Source: Phenylobacterium sp. J426 | GTDB lineage: Bacteria; Pseudomonadota; Alphaproteobacteria; Caulobacterales; Caulobacteraceae | Assembly (NCBI RefSeq): GCF_024699945.1 | Contig: NZ_JAJOMY010000001.1 | Span: 3,851,001-3,915,000, forward strand | DNA: 64,000 nucleotides | Direction: 5' to 3' | Part shown: positions 47,530 to 56,250 of the stretch, piece by piece | Numbering within the stretch: the stretch's first letter is position 1 | Layout of the letters: every line of letters starts with the position of its first letter | The notes under the pieces: model-generated | Told to the model about the DNA's origin: nothing | Database searches by the model: none | What the model saw: only the letters and a program-made list of their open reading frames with translations | Position numbers and translations under genes: made by a program

Positions 47530-49124
47530 GCCCTGGGGGCGGCGGCGCCAGGGGGCGGCGGCGATCGTATGTCCGCGCGCCGCTTGCCGGGCCTCCCAGG
47601 CCGCGTCACGCCCATAGACGTCGGGCCGGAAGACGAATCCTTCGTCCGTTGGCATGGCGGTGAAATAGGTGATGAAGACCGGCACCGGCTCTCCCAGATC
47701 CACCCGCCGCTCCTCACCGCCCTCGGAAACCGCCGTCTCCGCCACCTCTTCGCCCACCAGCTCCCGGGCCAGCTTCATCGCGTCCTCAAGCCTGACACAG
47801 CCTGAGCTCGCCAGCCGCTGCGACTTGGCGAAGTCGCCCTTGTGCGGCGTGTCGTGCAGGTAAATCCCGAGCGGATTCGGCAACATCAGCTTGACCTTGC
47901 CCATCATGTTCTTCGGGCCCGGCCGCTGCCGGACCCTCACGCTGACAGAACCTGCCCGCACGGCCTTCCAGTCCACCTGTGCCGGGTCCAGCACCACGGC
48001 ATCCTCGGAGTAGTCCGACAACACCTCCAGCCCCTCGGCTTCGATGTAGCCAAGCCCCTGCGCCAGCACCTTCGGCGCGATGGAGGTCTGCACCAGATCC
48101 TCCGGGACGTTCCAGTACGGATTGAAGATGAGGTGCCGCGCCATGCCGGCCATGATCGGCGTCGGCTGCTCGGGCTTGCCGGTTACGACCTTCATCGTCG
48201 TCACCTCCCGGCCGGCGTCGTAGAACCAGAGCTGACCTGCCGCGACGTCGACCACGATGAACCGGTCGCCGAAGTCTGCCGGCAGAGCCTGCGCCCGCAC
48301 CAGGTTCGCCTCGATCATCCGCTCGTAGTGCGGCGCGCCAACGTTCAGGGCGCGGATGGTGGCGGCATCGGCGCGTCCCGTCGGCGTCAGCCCGTGCGCC
48401 GCCTGGAAGGCGCTGATGGCGGCGTCCAGCGTTGGATCGAAAGGCCCCCGGTTTCGGGCAGGCCGAGCCGGGTCCGCAGTTGCTCCACCCGGCGCCCGCG
48501 GTCGCCCAGGCCGAGTTCCGGACCGGCTGCGATCTTGATGTCCGGCAGGCCGGCCCACTGCACGCGGTAGCGCTCGAGCCCGCGCATCATGTCGTCGTAG
48601 AGCCTGTTGTGCGTTGCGCCGCCCATGCCCCTCGGTTCGAGCAGGTCTGCGACTGTCGGCGCCGCGGCGGCGAACTCCAGGGCGGCGCGGCCGCTCTCGG
48701 CAGCGTTCGCGCTGACCTTGATCAGCGGATCGACGTAGGCCAGCACCTCGTCGTTCCCGGAGAAGGCGGCGCCGCGTTCGCGCGCCACGTAGGCGGTCGA
48801 GATCGCCAGCTCCACCTCGGCCATGCGCCAGGGGTCGTCGCGGGCCGCGCTCGCGTCAACGCCGAGCCGCTCGGCCAACCGATCGACATCCAGCCGAAGA
48901 CGGCCAGGCGCCCACACCGGGCGATAGCCGCGCTCTCGGTAGAAGGCCGCGACCGCGGGGTCGATCTCGCCGCCTTGGATCTGCACGCGCAGGGCCTCGG
49001 TGACGGCCGAGCGGCTGGCCGACCGTATAGGGCTTTCGAGCCACGGCTGGGCGGTCGCCGCCGGCGCAGCGAGCCCGCCAAGGCTCAGCGTCAGCGCGGC
49101 CGCCAGCGCCATGGGCAGCCGCAC
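47530..49124 (-). CDS. YcbB-type L,D-transpeptidase (frame break near 48447)
   Basis: A periplasmic peptidoglycan cross-linking enzyme, about 530 residues. The signal peptide is MRLPMALAAALTLSLGG, then an N-terminal scaffold region, a peptidoglycan-binding domain (DPTLDAAISAFQAAHGLTPTG) and the YkuD catalytic domain with YLHDTPHKGDF and the active-site Cys in LASSGCVRLEDA. The first and second parts are one base out of frame at the C5 run 48445-48449; one added base gives ETGGPFDPTLDAA. The frame stays open far past the domain end, so the stop is uncertain; the extent below about 47530 is probably spurious. Confidence 0.82.
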
Positions 49125-49171
49125 GCGGCCGGACCGACGGGGTCCGGCCGCGCACGTGTTCGCCGTTCGCG

Positions 49172-49405
49172 TCAGCCGCGTTCCCCCGCGCGCGTCGTGG
49201 CGGTGGTGTCGGCCGCCGAGCCGGTGTCCGCGGGAGCGGGCGTGGCCGCGGGCGCCGGAGCCGGAGCCGGGTCATAGGCAGGGGCGGCCGCCGATGTGTT
49301 CATCGACGTGCCCACGTCGGCTTCAGCCATGCGGTCGTTGTTGGACGCACAGGCGGCGAGGCCCAGCATCCCGGCCAGCGCGACGGCGCTTACTGCAGCA
49401 CGCAT
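49172..49405 (-). CDS. Small Ala/Pro-rich lipoprotein
   Basis: A 77-residue protein with lipoprotein signal MRAAVSAVALAGMLGLAAC and a disordered mature part rich in Ala, Pro and Thr. It is typical of small envelope lipoproteins of unknown function. It is 47 bases downstream of the L,D-transpeptidase start region, on the same strand but upstream of that gene. Confidence 0.6.
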   Translation of the reverse strand: MRAAVSAVALAGMLGLAACASNNDRMAEADVGTSMNTSAAAPAYDPAPAPAPAATPAPADTGSAADTTATTRAGERG

Positions 49406-49573
49406 TCGTCAGTCTCCATCTGAGTTTCGACGTGCGGTTCAAGTCCTAGCGCGCAGCCAAGGTTCCCCCGTTCCGCTGCCCCCCTTGGTCGTTCACGAGA
49501 ATGTTGGACGCCGGACGTGCAAAGGCCGGCGGCGATGTCCGCCGCCGGCCCCGCGATGTCGGCTTCGAAGCGC

Positions 49574-49831
49574 TTAGGCGCGCCGACGCTGGAACAGGCC
49601 CAGCAGGAACAGCAGCAGGATCGCGCCGACGGTCGCGACCAGCAGGCTCGGGATGATCCCCTCGCCGGTGTCGAAACCCAGCATCGTCGCGACGAAGCTG
49701 CCGAGGAACGCACCCACCACGCCGACGATCAGGTTGGTGAGCAGGCCGTGGTTCCGCCGCATCACCTTTTCAGCGATCCAGCCGGCCAAGATACCGATGA
49801 TGATTGCGCCGATAATGCCAACGCCATCCAT
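49574..49831 (-). CDS. GlsB/YeaQ/YmgE-family membrane protein
   Basis: An 85-residue inner-membrane protein with three hydrophobic segments. IIGAIIIGILAGWIAEKVMR and LIVGVVGAFLGSFVATMLGF are the two Gly-rich family blocks; a third segment ends in the basic tail LFQRRRA. The ATG at 49831 has AGAGGAG upstream. The family is often induced by general stress; the molecular role is unclear. Length is normal. Confidence 0.88.
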   Translation of the reverse strand: MDGVGIIGAIIIGILAGWIAEKVMRRNHGLLTNLIVGVVGAFLGSFVATMLGFDTGEGIIPSLLVATVGAILLLFLLGLFQRRRA

Positions 49832-49983
49832 GAGCGAGTCTCCTCTGTGTGCGCCGGCCGTAATGCGAAGCCTCGGCCAAGGTTTCATCAGCAGCGCGTG
49901 AGCGGAGCCGCAGCCAACGCCAGGGTGTGGCGCGCAACCTTTGCGGCGTAGCGTAGAATCACGGCGCTCATGAGCTTCCCGCC

Positions 49984-50097
49984 ATGCGGTGGCGGCCCCT
50001 GGGTTTTCTGGAGTATTTGGCCAGCGTCCTGGGCGGCCTCGCCTTGGGCGCCGCCCTGTCGTCCCTCGCCATCCTCGCCGCATCGCTGACGATCTGA
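49984..50097 (+). CDS. Possible 37-residue membrane protein
   Basis: MRWRPLGFLEYLASVLGGLA continues as a hydrophobic segment to the C-terminus. A basic start and one membrane span are protein-like, but the ribosome-binding site is weak. It ends three bases before the convergent receiver gene at 50101. Confidence 0.35.
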   Translation: MRWRPLGFLEYLASVLGGLALGAALSSLAILAASLTI

Positions 50098-50100
50098 GGG

Positions 50101-50580
50101 TCAGGCGCCGCCGGTGCGCCGCTCCGGTCCGGCGTACTCGAGATCGTCACGCCGCCTCCGGTCCGGCCCGAAATACTCTTTCGACCGTACGAACGGGCGC
50201 GGCCGCAGGATCGCCGACTGCAGCTTGTCGTAAAGTCCGCGCGCCGTGAACGGCTTCACCAGGAAGGCGTTGGCGCCGGCGTCGCGGGCTTCGGCGACCT
50301 TCACGGGTCTTCCGTCGGCCGAGAGGACGATGACCGGGAGATAGGGATCCGCCCCCTCGTGGCGGATGAAGCGCAGCAGCGACAGGCCGTCGTCGAGCCC
50401 CAGCCGCTGGTCGAGAATGGCGAGATCGGGACGCGTCGTGGTCAGCATGTCGAGCGCGCGCTCGACGGTGCTCGCCTCATGCACCACCGCCGCGCCCCAC
50501 GCGCCCAGCACCGAACGGACCAGCAACACCGTTGGGTGGCTGTCTTCGATGACAAGGAAGTGGACTTTGCGCAGATCCAT
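50101..50580 (-). CDS. CheY-like receiver with basic C-terminal tail
   Basis: A 159-residue response regulator. The receiver has FLVIEDSHPTVLLVRSVL, the phospho-acceptor in LAILDQRLGLDDGL and the Lys in FLVKPFTARGL. The C-terminal 30 residues (RSKEYFGPDRRRRDDLEYAG, then PERR) contain the short GPDRRR/GPERR repeats often seen at the end of receiver-only proteins in this bacterial class. There is no DNA-binding output domain. The cognate kinase is not adjacent. Confidence 0.83.
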   Translation of the reverse strand: MDLRKVHFLVIEDSHPTVLLVRSVLGAWGAAVVHEASTVERALDMLTTTRPDLAILDQRLGLDDGLSLLRFIRHEGADPYLPVIVLSADGRPVKVAEARDAGANAFLVKPFTARGLYDKLQSAILRPRPFVRSKEYFGPDRRRRDDLEYAGPERRTGGA

Positions 50581-51280
50581 TCGCGACCTGGGGTGAGGTC
50601 CCGCGCCTACGCTCGCCGCAAACGAACGGGAACAAACCCCGGGTTGCCTCGATGCACGTCCCGGTTGCGTCGGGAACTCGACGAAACCATCAGGGATTAT
50701 CAGGAGGCGGCGCGGACGAGCCCCCTATTCGCGCCGCGTGTCACATCGAAGGCGCCCCGGCCGGGTCTGGCCGGGGCGTTTTTGCGGTAAGTTGGCTGCG
50801 CGGGGCATCCGGAATGGGTCCCGCGGAGCTTCGCCCTAGGTCACTTGGCGTTCAGCCGGCATCGTGCAGTCCGCCAGCGCGCGGCGGCCTTCACGAGCCC
50901 ATCGACCATCCTGCTCCTCACCCCGAGGGATGGTGGCCGCCGCCGCACCGCCCGCCGCGGCCCGCGGCGCCGCCGTCCTCGTCGATTCACGAGAGCGGTT
51001 CTCCCGGCACGGTCCCAACCCGCCTGCACTCGCTGGGGGCTGCGCCGGCGCGCAACCTTCGGACACGTTTCGCCGCCCACGGCGCGTGCGAGCCTGTCTC
51101 CGTTCGCCCTTGCCGCAACGGCAGTTGATGCGGCGGCCTGCGGCGCTCGGTTTGTCGGATTTCGACAGCGGGCGCCGTCTCGCGGTGCTAGGGTCTCTTC
51201 CCGTTAGGTGACGATCCAGGCGTCGACCGGCCGGCTCATCGGCCTCTCGGCGTTGTCATGCTTTCGCCCTCGACTGCGAG
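50581..51280. other. Intergenic DNA, 700 bases
   Basis: Contains the intrinsic terminator at 50753-50783 and otherwise no gene I can support. Open frames on both strands are low-complexity and lack start signals. The terminator implies a plus-strand transcript ending here that has no recognised gene. Confidence 0.45.
50753..50783 (+). terminator. Intrinsic terminator without an assigned gene
   Basis: CGCCCCGGCC, a six-base loop and GGCCGGGGCG make a perfect 10-bp stem, followed by TTTTTG. On the plus strand this is a classical Rho-independent terminator. The nearest upstream gene runs the other way, so it may end a small RNA or a small gene I have not recognised. Confidence 0.8.
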
Positions 51281-51289
51281 GTGCTTCCG

Positions 51290-51517
51290 ATGCCTGGCGA
51301 CGTAGAATTCCTCGACGATGCGCGCCGCGCCCGCCGGTCGGCCCGCCAGTCTGCCGCCCAGGCTTCGGCGGCGGCCGGCTACGTTAGCCGCGCCGAAGAG
51401 GCCTTGGGCTTGCTGCCGCAACTCACGGACCTCGACGAGCGCGCCGCGGTCTGCCGCATCGTTGAGGCTTGGCTTGCTCTGGCTGAGGCGGAGTTGTCGA
51501 AACCCGCGCCCTGCTGA
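51290..51517 (+). CDS. Small helical protein
   Basis: A protein of about 75 residues starting at ATG 51290 (GTG 51281 is possible). It is almost entirely helical, Ala/Arg-rich in the first half and acidic in the second (EEALGLLPQLTDLDERAAVC, then IVEAWLALAEAEL). No signal or membrane segment and no family recognised. Composition suggests a true protein, but the start signal is weak. Confidence 0.4.
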   Translation: MPGDVEFLDDARRARRSARQSAAQASAAAGYVSRAEEALGLLPQLTDLDERAAVCRIVEAWLALAEAELSKPAPC

Positions 51518-51881
51518 GCCCCAGGCGGCGCACGGATCAACGCCGCCGGACATCCGTCCTAAATCTCCGAGCCGTGGATATCTCGCGGCGAAACCTCTGC
51601 CCTCCTCGCCCCGCGGACGATCCGGGTGAGCGCACGCCTAGGGAACGGGCATCCTCAGGCTGCGACGGCGGGACCCATGAGTGTTTGGGTCCGCGAACCG
51701 CGGACGGCGCTCGCGCGGGTAACCAGCCGCGGCAGGCCGCCCCGCGCCCTGCGACCGATACTGACGCGCAGGCGCAGTTCATTGGGAGTGCGGCGCGGCG
51801 GGTTCCGCGGTCGCAGCGCATCGGCCACACGGCCCCGGCGCCGTCGGTGACTGGCGGTCTCTACAGATGGTCTACTTGTGC

Positions 51882-51911
51882 TTGGTGCGACGGAGTCCTG
51901 CATGTTATATA
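51882..51911 (+). promoter_or_regulatory. Promoter of the S24 repressor gene
   Basis: TTGGTG at 51882-51887 and TATATA at 51906-51911 with an 18-base spacer, 27 bases before ATG 51939. ACAGA-type half sites overlap and follow the -10 element, which would suit autorepression. Confidence 0.5.
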
Positions 51912-51938
51912 CAGAACAGAGACGCCACAGGACGAACC

Positions 51939-52583
51939 ATGGACGGCCGCGCCGAGCGCCTGCGCCAAGCCCGCCTCGACAAGGGGTTCGAGACCGCCGC
52001 CGCAGCGGCCGACGCCTTCGGCTGGAGCCGCAATACCTATGCGTCCAACGAGAACGGCAATGCGCCCTTCTCCTACCGCCGCGCCAAGGAATATGCCGCG
52101 GCCTTCGGCGTCCGGCCCGAGTGGCTGTACGACGCCGCCGGTCCCATGACGGGCTCATCCGAGCCGGGCTTCGTCCAGGTGGTGGGTCGCGTGGGCGCCA
52201 ATCCGGAGGGCGCCGTCCTCTTTGCGACGGGTCAGGATCCGGCCGAACTGGCGCCGATACCGCCCGGCGGCACCGACAAGGCGGCGGCGCTTAAGGTGGT
52301 TGGCCACTCCATGCGCGGCGTCGCCGACGATGGCGCGCTCATCTACTTCGAGGATCAGCGCACGCCGCCGACGCCGGACATGCTGGGCCATGTCGTGGTG
52401 GTCGAGACAGACACCGACGAGGTGCTGGTCAAGCGGCTGCTCCGCGGTTCGCGCCCAGGGTTGTACGACCTGGAGAGCGTGGCCGGTCCTACGCGGCGCG
52501 ACGCCCGCCTGCGTTGGGCCGCGCATATCACGGCCATCATCCCGCCCTTCCAGGCCCGCCGGATCATCCGAGGCGCATCTTAA
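51939..52583 (+). CDS. CI/LexA-like repressor with S24 peptidase domain
   Basis: A 214-residue regulator. The N-terminal helix-turn-helix (about 1-65) is RLRQARLDKGFETAAAAADA, then FGWSRNTYASNENG. The C-terminal S24 fold has the catalytic Ser124 in VGHSMRG and Lys165 in DEVLVKRLLRG, with the intervening strand VVVVETDTD. Such proteins are prophage or mobile-element repressors that self-cleave on DNA damage, or host regulators of similar build. It stands alone with its own promoter. A nucleotidyltransferase-fold gene behind paired CAGACA repeats follows and could be its target. Confidence 0.85.
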   Translation: MDGRAERLRQARLDKGFETAAAAADAFGWSRNTYASNENGNAPFSYRRAKEYAAAFGVRPEWLYDAAGPMTGSSEPGFVQVVGRVGANPEGAVLFATGQDPAELAPIPPGGTDKAAALKVVGHSMRGVADDGALIYFEDQRTPPTPDMLGHVVVVETDTDEVLVKRLLRGSRPGLYDLESVAGPTRRDARLRWAAHITAIIPPFQARRIIRGAS

Positions 52584-52856
52584 ATACAGAGATGACCCGC
52601 CCTTTGGCGGTGGCTTTGCGACAGTCGTTGTCGGCGGAGAGCAAGCGGCTGGAGCGGAAGCTTGAGGCCCCTCGCGTGGCCGGTTTGGCTGGCGAGCGGG
52701 GCGCGTACGCCAGAGCGCGAGGCGACGCGTCGAGGTCCGCGTCGGTCGAAAGCGGAGGTTGGCTCAGAGCCCGAGAGCAGACGATTTCGGCGTACATGCC
52801 CGAGAGCTGACACTCGGAAGGTCGGCCAGCCGCTGCGCCTCGCCTCCGCGGCGCAA

Positions 52857-52925
52857 CTACAGACAACTTCGGCCTTTCTGTCTGTAGGACTTGTAAATGC
52901 AGACAGCTTTGGCGAAACTGTCTGT
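52857..52925. promoter_or_regulatory. Paired inverted repeats of CAGACA / TGTCTG
   Basis: CTACAGACA (52857-52865) pairs with TGTCTGTAG (52879-52887); GCAGACAG (52899-52906) pairs with CTGTCTGT (52918-52925). The last half site touches the ATG at 52926, and TTGTAAAT between the repeats could be a -10 element. The four evenly spaced half sites look like a double operator; the S24 repressor upstream is the obvious candidate. The remainder of 52584-52856 has no supported gene. Confidence 0.6.
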
Positions 52926-53919
52926 ATGAGCCTGGCGCCGATCAGCCCCACCCTGCAGACGATGTTCGCGGACCTGGTGCAACAGGTAGAGACCGCGCCC
53001 CTCGCCGGCTCCGTCTACCGCCGCACCGCCGACGGCCATGACTACATCTACGCCAAGGTCCGGGTGGGCGCCGGCCGCGTCGATCAGTTTGTCGGCAAGT
53101 CCGGCGATCCCGAGGCCGAGGCGCGCGCCGCGGCGATGCGGACGGGGGCCGCCCTGGCCGTGGAGCGCCGCCGCCTGGTCTCGGCGCTCCGGAGCCAACG
53201 CTTCGCCGCCCCGGACCGAACCATGGGGGCGATCCTCGACGTCCTCGCTCACGCGGGCTTGTTCCACAACGGCGCCGTGCTCATCGGCACCGCCGCCTAT
53301 CTCGTCAGCGAACCCCTGGTCGGGCGTCGCCTGCCCTCCCCCACCCTGATGACCGGCGACGTCGATATCGCCACCGCGAGCCTCGCGCTCTCCGCTGAAC
53401 CGCCCGACCGCCTCGAGGCGATCCTGAAACGGGCCGATCCGACCTTCGAGGGCATCCCGCAGCTGACGGCCAAGGCGCCCCCCTTCCCGCTTCCGGAACG
53501 CCGCCGGCTACCTGGTGGACCTGGTGACGCCGGTCCGGTCGCGCGACGACCCCAACCCCCTCGCCGTGCGGGAGCTCGACGCAGGCGCAACGCCGCTGCA
53601 GCACCTCGCATGGCTGATCGAGGCGCCGGTCCGCACCGTTGCGCTTTGGGGCGCGGGCGTGCTGGTCAACGTCCCGCAGCCGGCGCGCTTCGCCGTGCAC
53701 AAGCTCATCCTGGCGCAGCGGCGCGATCCTTCCGGTCGGCTGAAGCGGGCCAAGGACCTCGCCCAGGCCAAGGCCCTCGTCGAGGCCCTGGTCGAGCACG
53801 ACCGCTTCGCCTTGGATGACGCGCTCGAGGACGCGCTCACGCGCGGCGAAAGAGGCTGGGCGACGCCGATCCGGCGGTCGCTGGCGGAGTTGGGGCTGGA
53901 GCGCTTCAGCGCGCCCTAG
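52926..53919 (+). CDS. GSU2403-type nucleotidyltransferase-fold protein (frame break near 53480)
   Basis: A protein of about 330 residues after repair. Landmarks are MSLAPISPTLQTMFADLVQQ at the start, a basic DNA- or RNA-contact-like region (YAKVRVGAGRVDQFVGKSGD), HAGLFHNGAVLIGTAAY and the MTGDVDIA acidic motif of the nucleotidyltransferase fold. After the C6 run 53478-53483 (one C too many) the gene continues RNAAGYLVDLVTPVR to ELGLERF. There is no clear ribosome-binding site; the ATG follows the operator-like repeats directly. The family resembles NTP_transf_8 proteins; some nucleotidyltransferases of this kind act in defence or toxin systems, which is only a possibility here. Confidence 0.75.
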
Positions 53920-54074
53920 TGTCGGCGCGCTCGGGCCGGCGAGGCTCCTCGCCCGGGCCAAGCGGCGGGCGCCTGTTACGGGGCCCCGGCTTGCGGCGAC
54001 AGCCGATAGCTGTCCCCATGCGTGACGACTTCAGACAACAATCCTCCAGGCGCAGCAGCGCCTCGGCCGCCGGG

Positions 54075-54260
54075 TTAGCGTGCAAGGTCGAGAGCCCCTG
54101 GGGTGGCCGTGTTCCAGTCCTTCAGGGTCTCCAGCGCCGCGGCGCCGTCGCTCATCTCGCCGACCACGATCCGGTCCGGCCGCATGCGCAGCCCATCTCG
54201 CACAAGGTCCCCGACGCCGGCGCGGAGTGCGCGCGAGAGCCTTGCCAAGCCGCCTGCTGA
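54075..54260 (-). pseudogene. trbB: Relic of trbB-type conjugation ATPase
   Basis: Read on the minus strand without a start codon: LVRDGLRMRPDRIVVGEMSD, then GAAALETLKDWNTATPG, ending at a TAA at 54075-54077. These are the Walker-B-region and following residues of TrbB/VirB11-type secretion ATPases (family form LRMRPDRIVVGEVR and LKAWNTGHPG). Only about 60 residues remain of roughly 320. It marks a lost integrative-conjugative element or plasmid near the S24 and nucleotidyltransferase genes. Confidence 0.7.
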
Positions 54261-54277
54261 CGGCCACCTCTCAGACC

Positions 54278-54829
54278 ATGTGCAACGAGTTCAGGGCCCA
54301 GCGCGCCCTCGACGACCTCCTGCGCGAGTTCGGGCAGGTCAACATTCCGCTGGAGTTCGCCGGCGGCCGGCCGAACCTTGAGCCGCGGGCGTCGGTACGG
54401 CCAACGGACCTTGCCCCGATCATCGTCGGCGAGGACGGCGCCGCACGCCTGAAGGAGCTCCGCTGGGGCTTCCCCAATCCGCGGGGCGGGCCGGTGATCA
54501 ACTTCCGGTCGGAAGGCCGTCGCTTCCCGACCGGCCGCTGTCTGGTTCCGATCGACGGCTTCTACGAGTTCACCGGTGCGAAGGCGCCGAAATCCAAATG
54601 GCTCTTTGAACCGATCGAGGGAGACATGCTCGGCGTGGCCGGGCTCGTCCGCGGCGACCGCTTCACCCTGCTGACCTGTGAACCGGGTCCCGACGTCGTC
54701 CCCTATCACGACCGGCAGATCGCCATCCTGCCGCGTTCACAATGGGCCGCCTGGCTGGGCCCGCCCGAAGAGCAGCCGCCCATCGCGCCCCTGCCGGCCG
54801 GCAGCCTGAGGGTCACCCAGGTCCGCTGA
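54278..54829 (+). CDS. SRAP-domain protein (YedK/HMCES family)
   Basis: A 183-residue SOS-response-associated peptidase-type protein that shields abasic sites by covalent attachment to DNA. Catalytic Cys2 follows the initiator (MCNEF). Others visible are the Asn in PNLEPRASVRPT, the Glu in IDGFYEF, and His in PYHDRQIAILP. The start at ATG 54278 is fixed by the need for Cys at position 2. Gene is intact; expression is not obviously linked to the neighbours. Confidence 0.9.
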   Translation: MCNEFRAQRALDDLLREFGQVNIPLEFAGGRPNLEPRASVRPTDLAPIIVGEDGAARLKELRWGFPNPRGGPVINFRSEGRRFPTGRCLVPIDGFYEFTGAKAPKSKWLFEPIEGDMLGVAGLVRGDRFTLLTCEPGPDVVPYHDRQIAILPRSQWAAWLGPPEEQPPIAPLPAGSLRVTQVR

Positions 54830-54832
54830 GCT

Positions 54833-55114
54833 TCAGCGACGTCCCGCGTCATCCATGTGCAGACGGCCGACGCTCAGCTCGTCGACGCGAAGACGCCTGA
54901 TGTGGAGGTCACCGACGCGCGCCTTGCGCACCGAGAGGCGACCGATGGCGAACGCGCCCACCGCGACGGCCCCGAACGCCAGCGCGCCCACGGCCACCGC
55001 TCCGAAGATCCCCGAGCCGGCGCTGATCGCGCCGGCGGTCGAGACGCCAACGGCGCGAGCGCCCACGGCGTCCGCCTTCCGGATGCCTGATGGCCTCTCC
55101 GGAGCGGAGCTCAT
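54833..55114 (-). CDS. Small membrane protein with repeated Ala/Gly segment
   Basis: A 93-residue protein. A hydrophobic run with repeated AVGA-type units (IFGAVAVGALAFGAVAVGAF) is followed by a basic, regularly repeating tail (ARVGDLHIRRLRVDELSVGR). This pattern recurs in alphaproteobacterial small proteins of unknown function. It lies five bases downstream of the DUF3126 gene on the same strand and is likely in the cysE transcript. Confidence 0.6.
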   Translation of the reverse strand: MSSAPERPSGIRKADAVGARAVGVSTAGAISAGSGIFGAVAVGALAFGAVAVGAFAIGRLSVRKARVGDLHIRRLRVDELSVGRLHMDDAGRR

Positions 55115-55119
55115 CGCGC

Positions 55120-55332
55120 TTACGGCAGGTCTTCGGCCAGGATGGCCATTTCGAACATGAACGAGCCGTCCTCGTCCTCGTCCTGGAAGACGACGCCGAT
55201 GAACTCCTCGCCGATGTAGACCTCGCAGGAGTCCTTCTGCTTCGGCCGCGGCACGAGGGTGATCCGCGCATTGGCGAAGGTCCCGCGCAGATGGCCTTCG
55301 ATCTTGCGGATGGTCTTCTCGTCCACGCCCAA
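55120..55332 (-). CDS. DUF3126-family protein
   Basis: A 70-residue protein reading MGVDEKTIRKIEGHLRGTFA, then VYIGEEFIGVVFQDEDEDGS and FMFEMAILAEDLP. Those blocks match the small DUF3126 family, which in alphaproteobacteria is often found directly downstream of cysE, exactly as here. Function unknown; possible role in sulfur or cysteine metabolism by association only. Confidence 0.88.
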   Translation of the reverse strand: MGVDEKTIRKIEGHLRGTFANARITLVPRPKQKDSCEVYIGEEFIGVVFQDEDEDGSFMFEMAILAEDLP

Positions 55333-55393
55333 CGCTCCATTACGGTCCGGAAATCGGGCGCGAACCTACCGTCTCGGCGCGATCAGGGAAACC

Positions 55394-56239
55394 TCAGATG
55401 ACGTAGTCGTACACAGCGTCGGCCAAGGTGTGGTCCATCCGCTTGGCCGGCTCCTCACAGGTCGGGCAGTTCACGAGCCGCGCCGGCACGCCCGCCGCGG
55501 TGCAGCCGGGCGGCACCGGTTTCAGCACGACCGAACCCGAAGCGATCTTGGCGTAGTCGCCGATAGTGATATTGCCCAGCACCTTGGCGCCCGCGCCCAG
55601 CAGCACGCCCTTGCCGACCTTCGGGTGCCGGTCGCCGCGCTCCGCGCCCGTGCCGCCCAGCGTTACGCCCTGCAGCATCGAGACGTCGTCGCCGATCACC
55701 GCGGTCTCGCCGATGACGATGCCGGTGCCGTGGTCGACGAACACGCCGCGGCCGATCTTCGTCGCCGGATTGATGTCCACCTGGAACAGCTCGCTCGAAC
55801 GGCTCTGCAGGTAGAAGGCCATGGTCTCCCGGCCTTCACGCCACAGCCAGTGCGCCACGCGGTGCGTCTGCAGCGCCAGGAAGCCCTTGAAGAACAGAAA
55901 CGGCTGGACATAGCCCTTGCAGGCCGGGTCGCGCTCGAACACCGCCTTCAGATCGGCCTCGGCGATCTCCACGATCCGCGGATCGCTGCCGTAGGCTTCC
56001 TCGATCGTGTCGCGCAGGCTCATCGCCCGCAGTTCCTGGTCGCCCAGCTTCCGCGCGAGCTGGTACGACAATGCGTCGCCCAGCGTCTCGTGGTTCAGGA
56101 TGACCGCCGCCAGCAGGCTCGCCAGCGCCGCCTCGTTCTTGGCGGCGGCATAGGCCTCGTTGCGCAGCGCGGCCCATACGGGCGGCGGCGTCGCGGGGTT
56201 CACCACCTCGAGGCGGCTCATCGGTTCCTCCCGACCCAT
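55394..56239 (-). CDS. cysE: Serine O-acetyltransferase
   Basis: A 281-residue cytoplasmic enzyme that makes O-acetylserine from serine and acetyl-CoA, the first step of cysteine synthesis. The N-terminal helical domain has VWAALRNEAYAAAKNEAALA and the SATase block QPFLFFKGFLALQTHRVAHW. The left-handed beta-helix has VDINPATKIGRGVFVDHGTG and IVIGETAVIGDDVSMLQGVT, then LGGTG, with catalytic Asp/His in VDHGTG. The C-terminal tail ends VYDYVI, suitable for binding to CysK. ATG 56239 follows GGGAGAAG. DUF3126 is downstream. Confidence 0.95.
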   Translation of the reverse strand: MGREEPMSRLEVVNPATPPPVWAALRNEAYAAAKNEAALASLLAAVILNHETLGDALSYQLARKLGDQELRAMSLRDTIEEAYGSDPRIVEIAEADLKAVFERDPACKGYVQPFLFFKGFLALQTHRVAHWLWREGRETMAFYLQSRSSELFQVDINPATKIGRGVFVDHGTGIVIGETAVIGDDVSMLQGVTLGGTGAERGDRHPKVGKGVLLGAGAKVLGNITIGDYAKIASGSVVLKPVPPGCTAAGVPARLVNCPTCEEPAKRMDHTLADAVYDYVI

Positions 56240-56250
56240 AGGCTTCTCCC

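Noticed and set aside
46795..47530. C-terminal extension of the L,D-transpeptidase frame by about 250 codons
   Set aside because: The YkuD domain ends before this; the extension is antisense to an exported-protein gene and AT-rich spacer and lacks conserved sequence. The real stop is probably lost through an indel.
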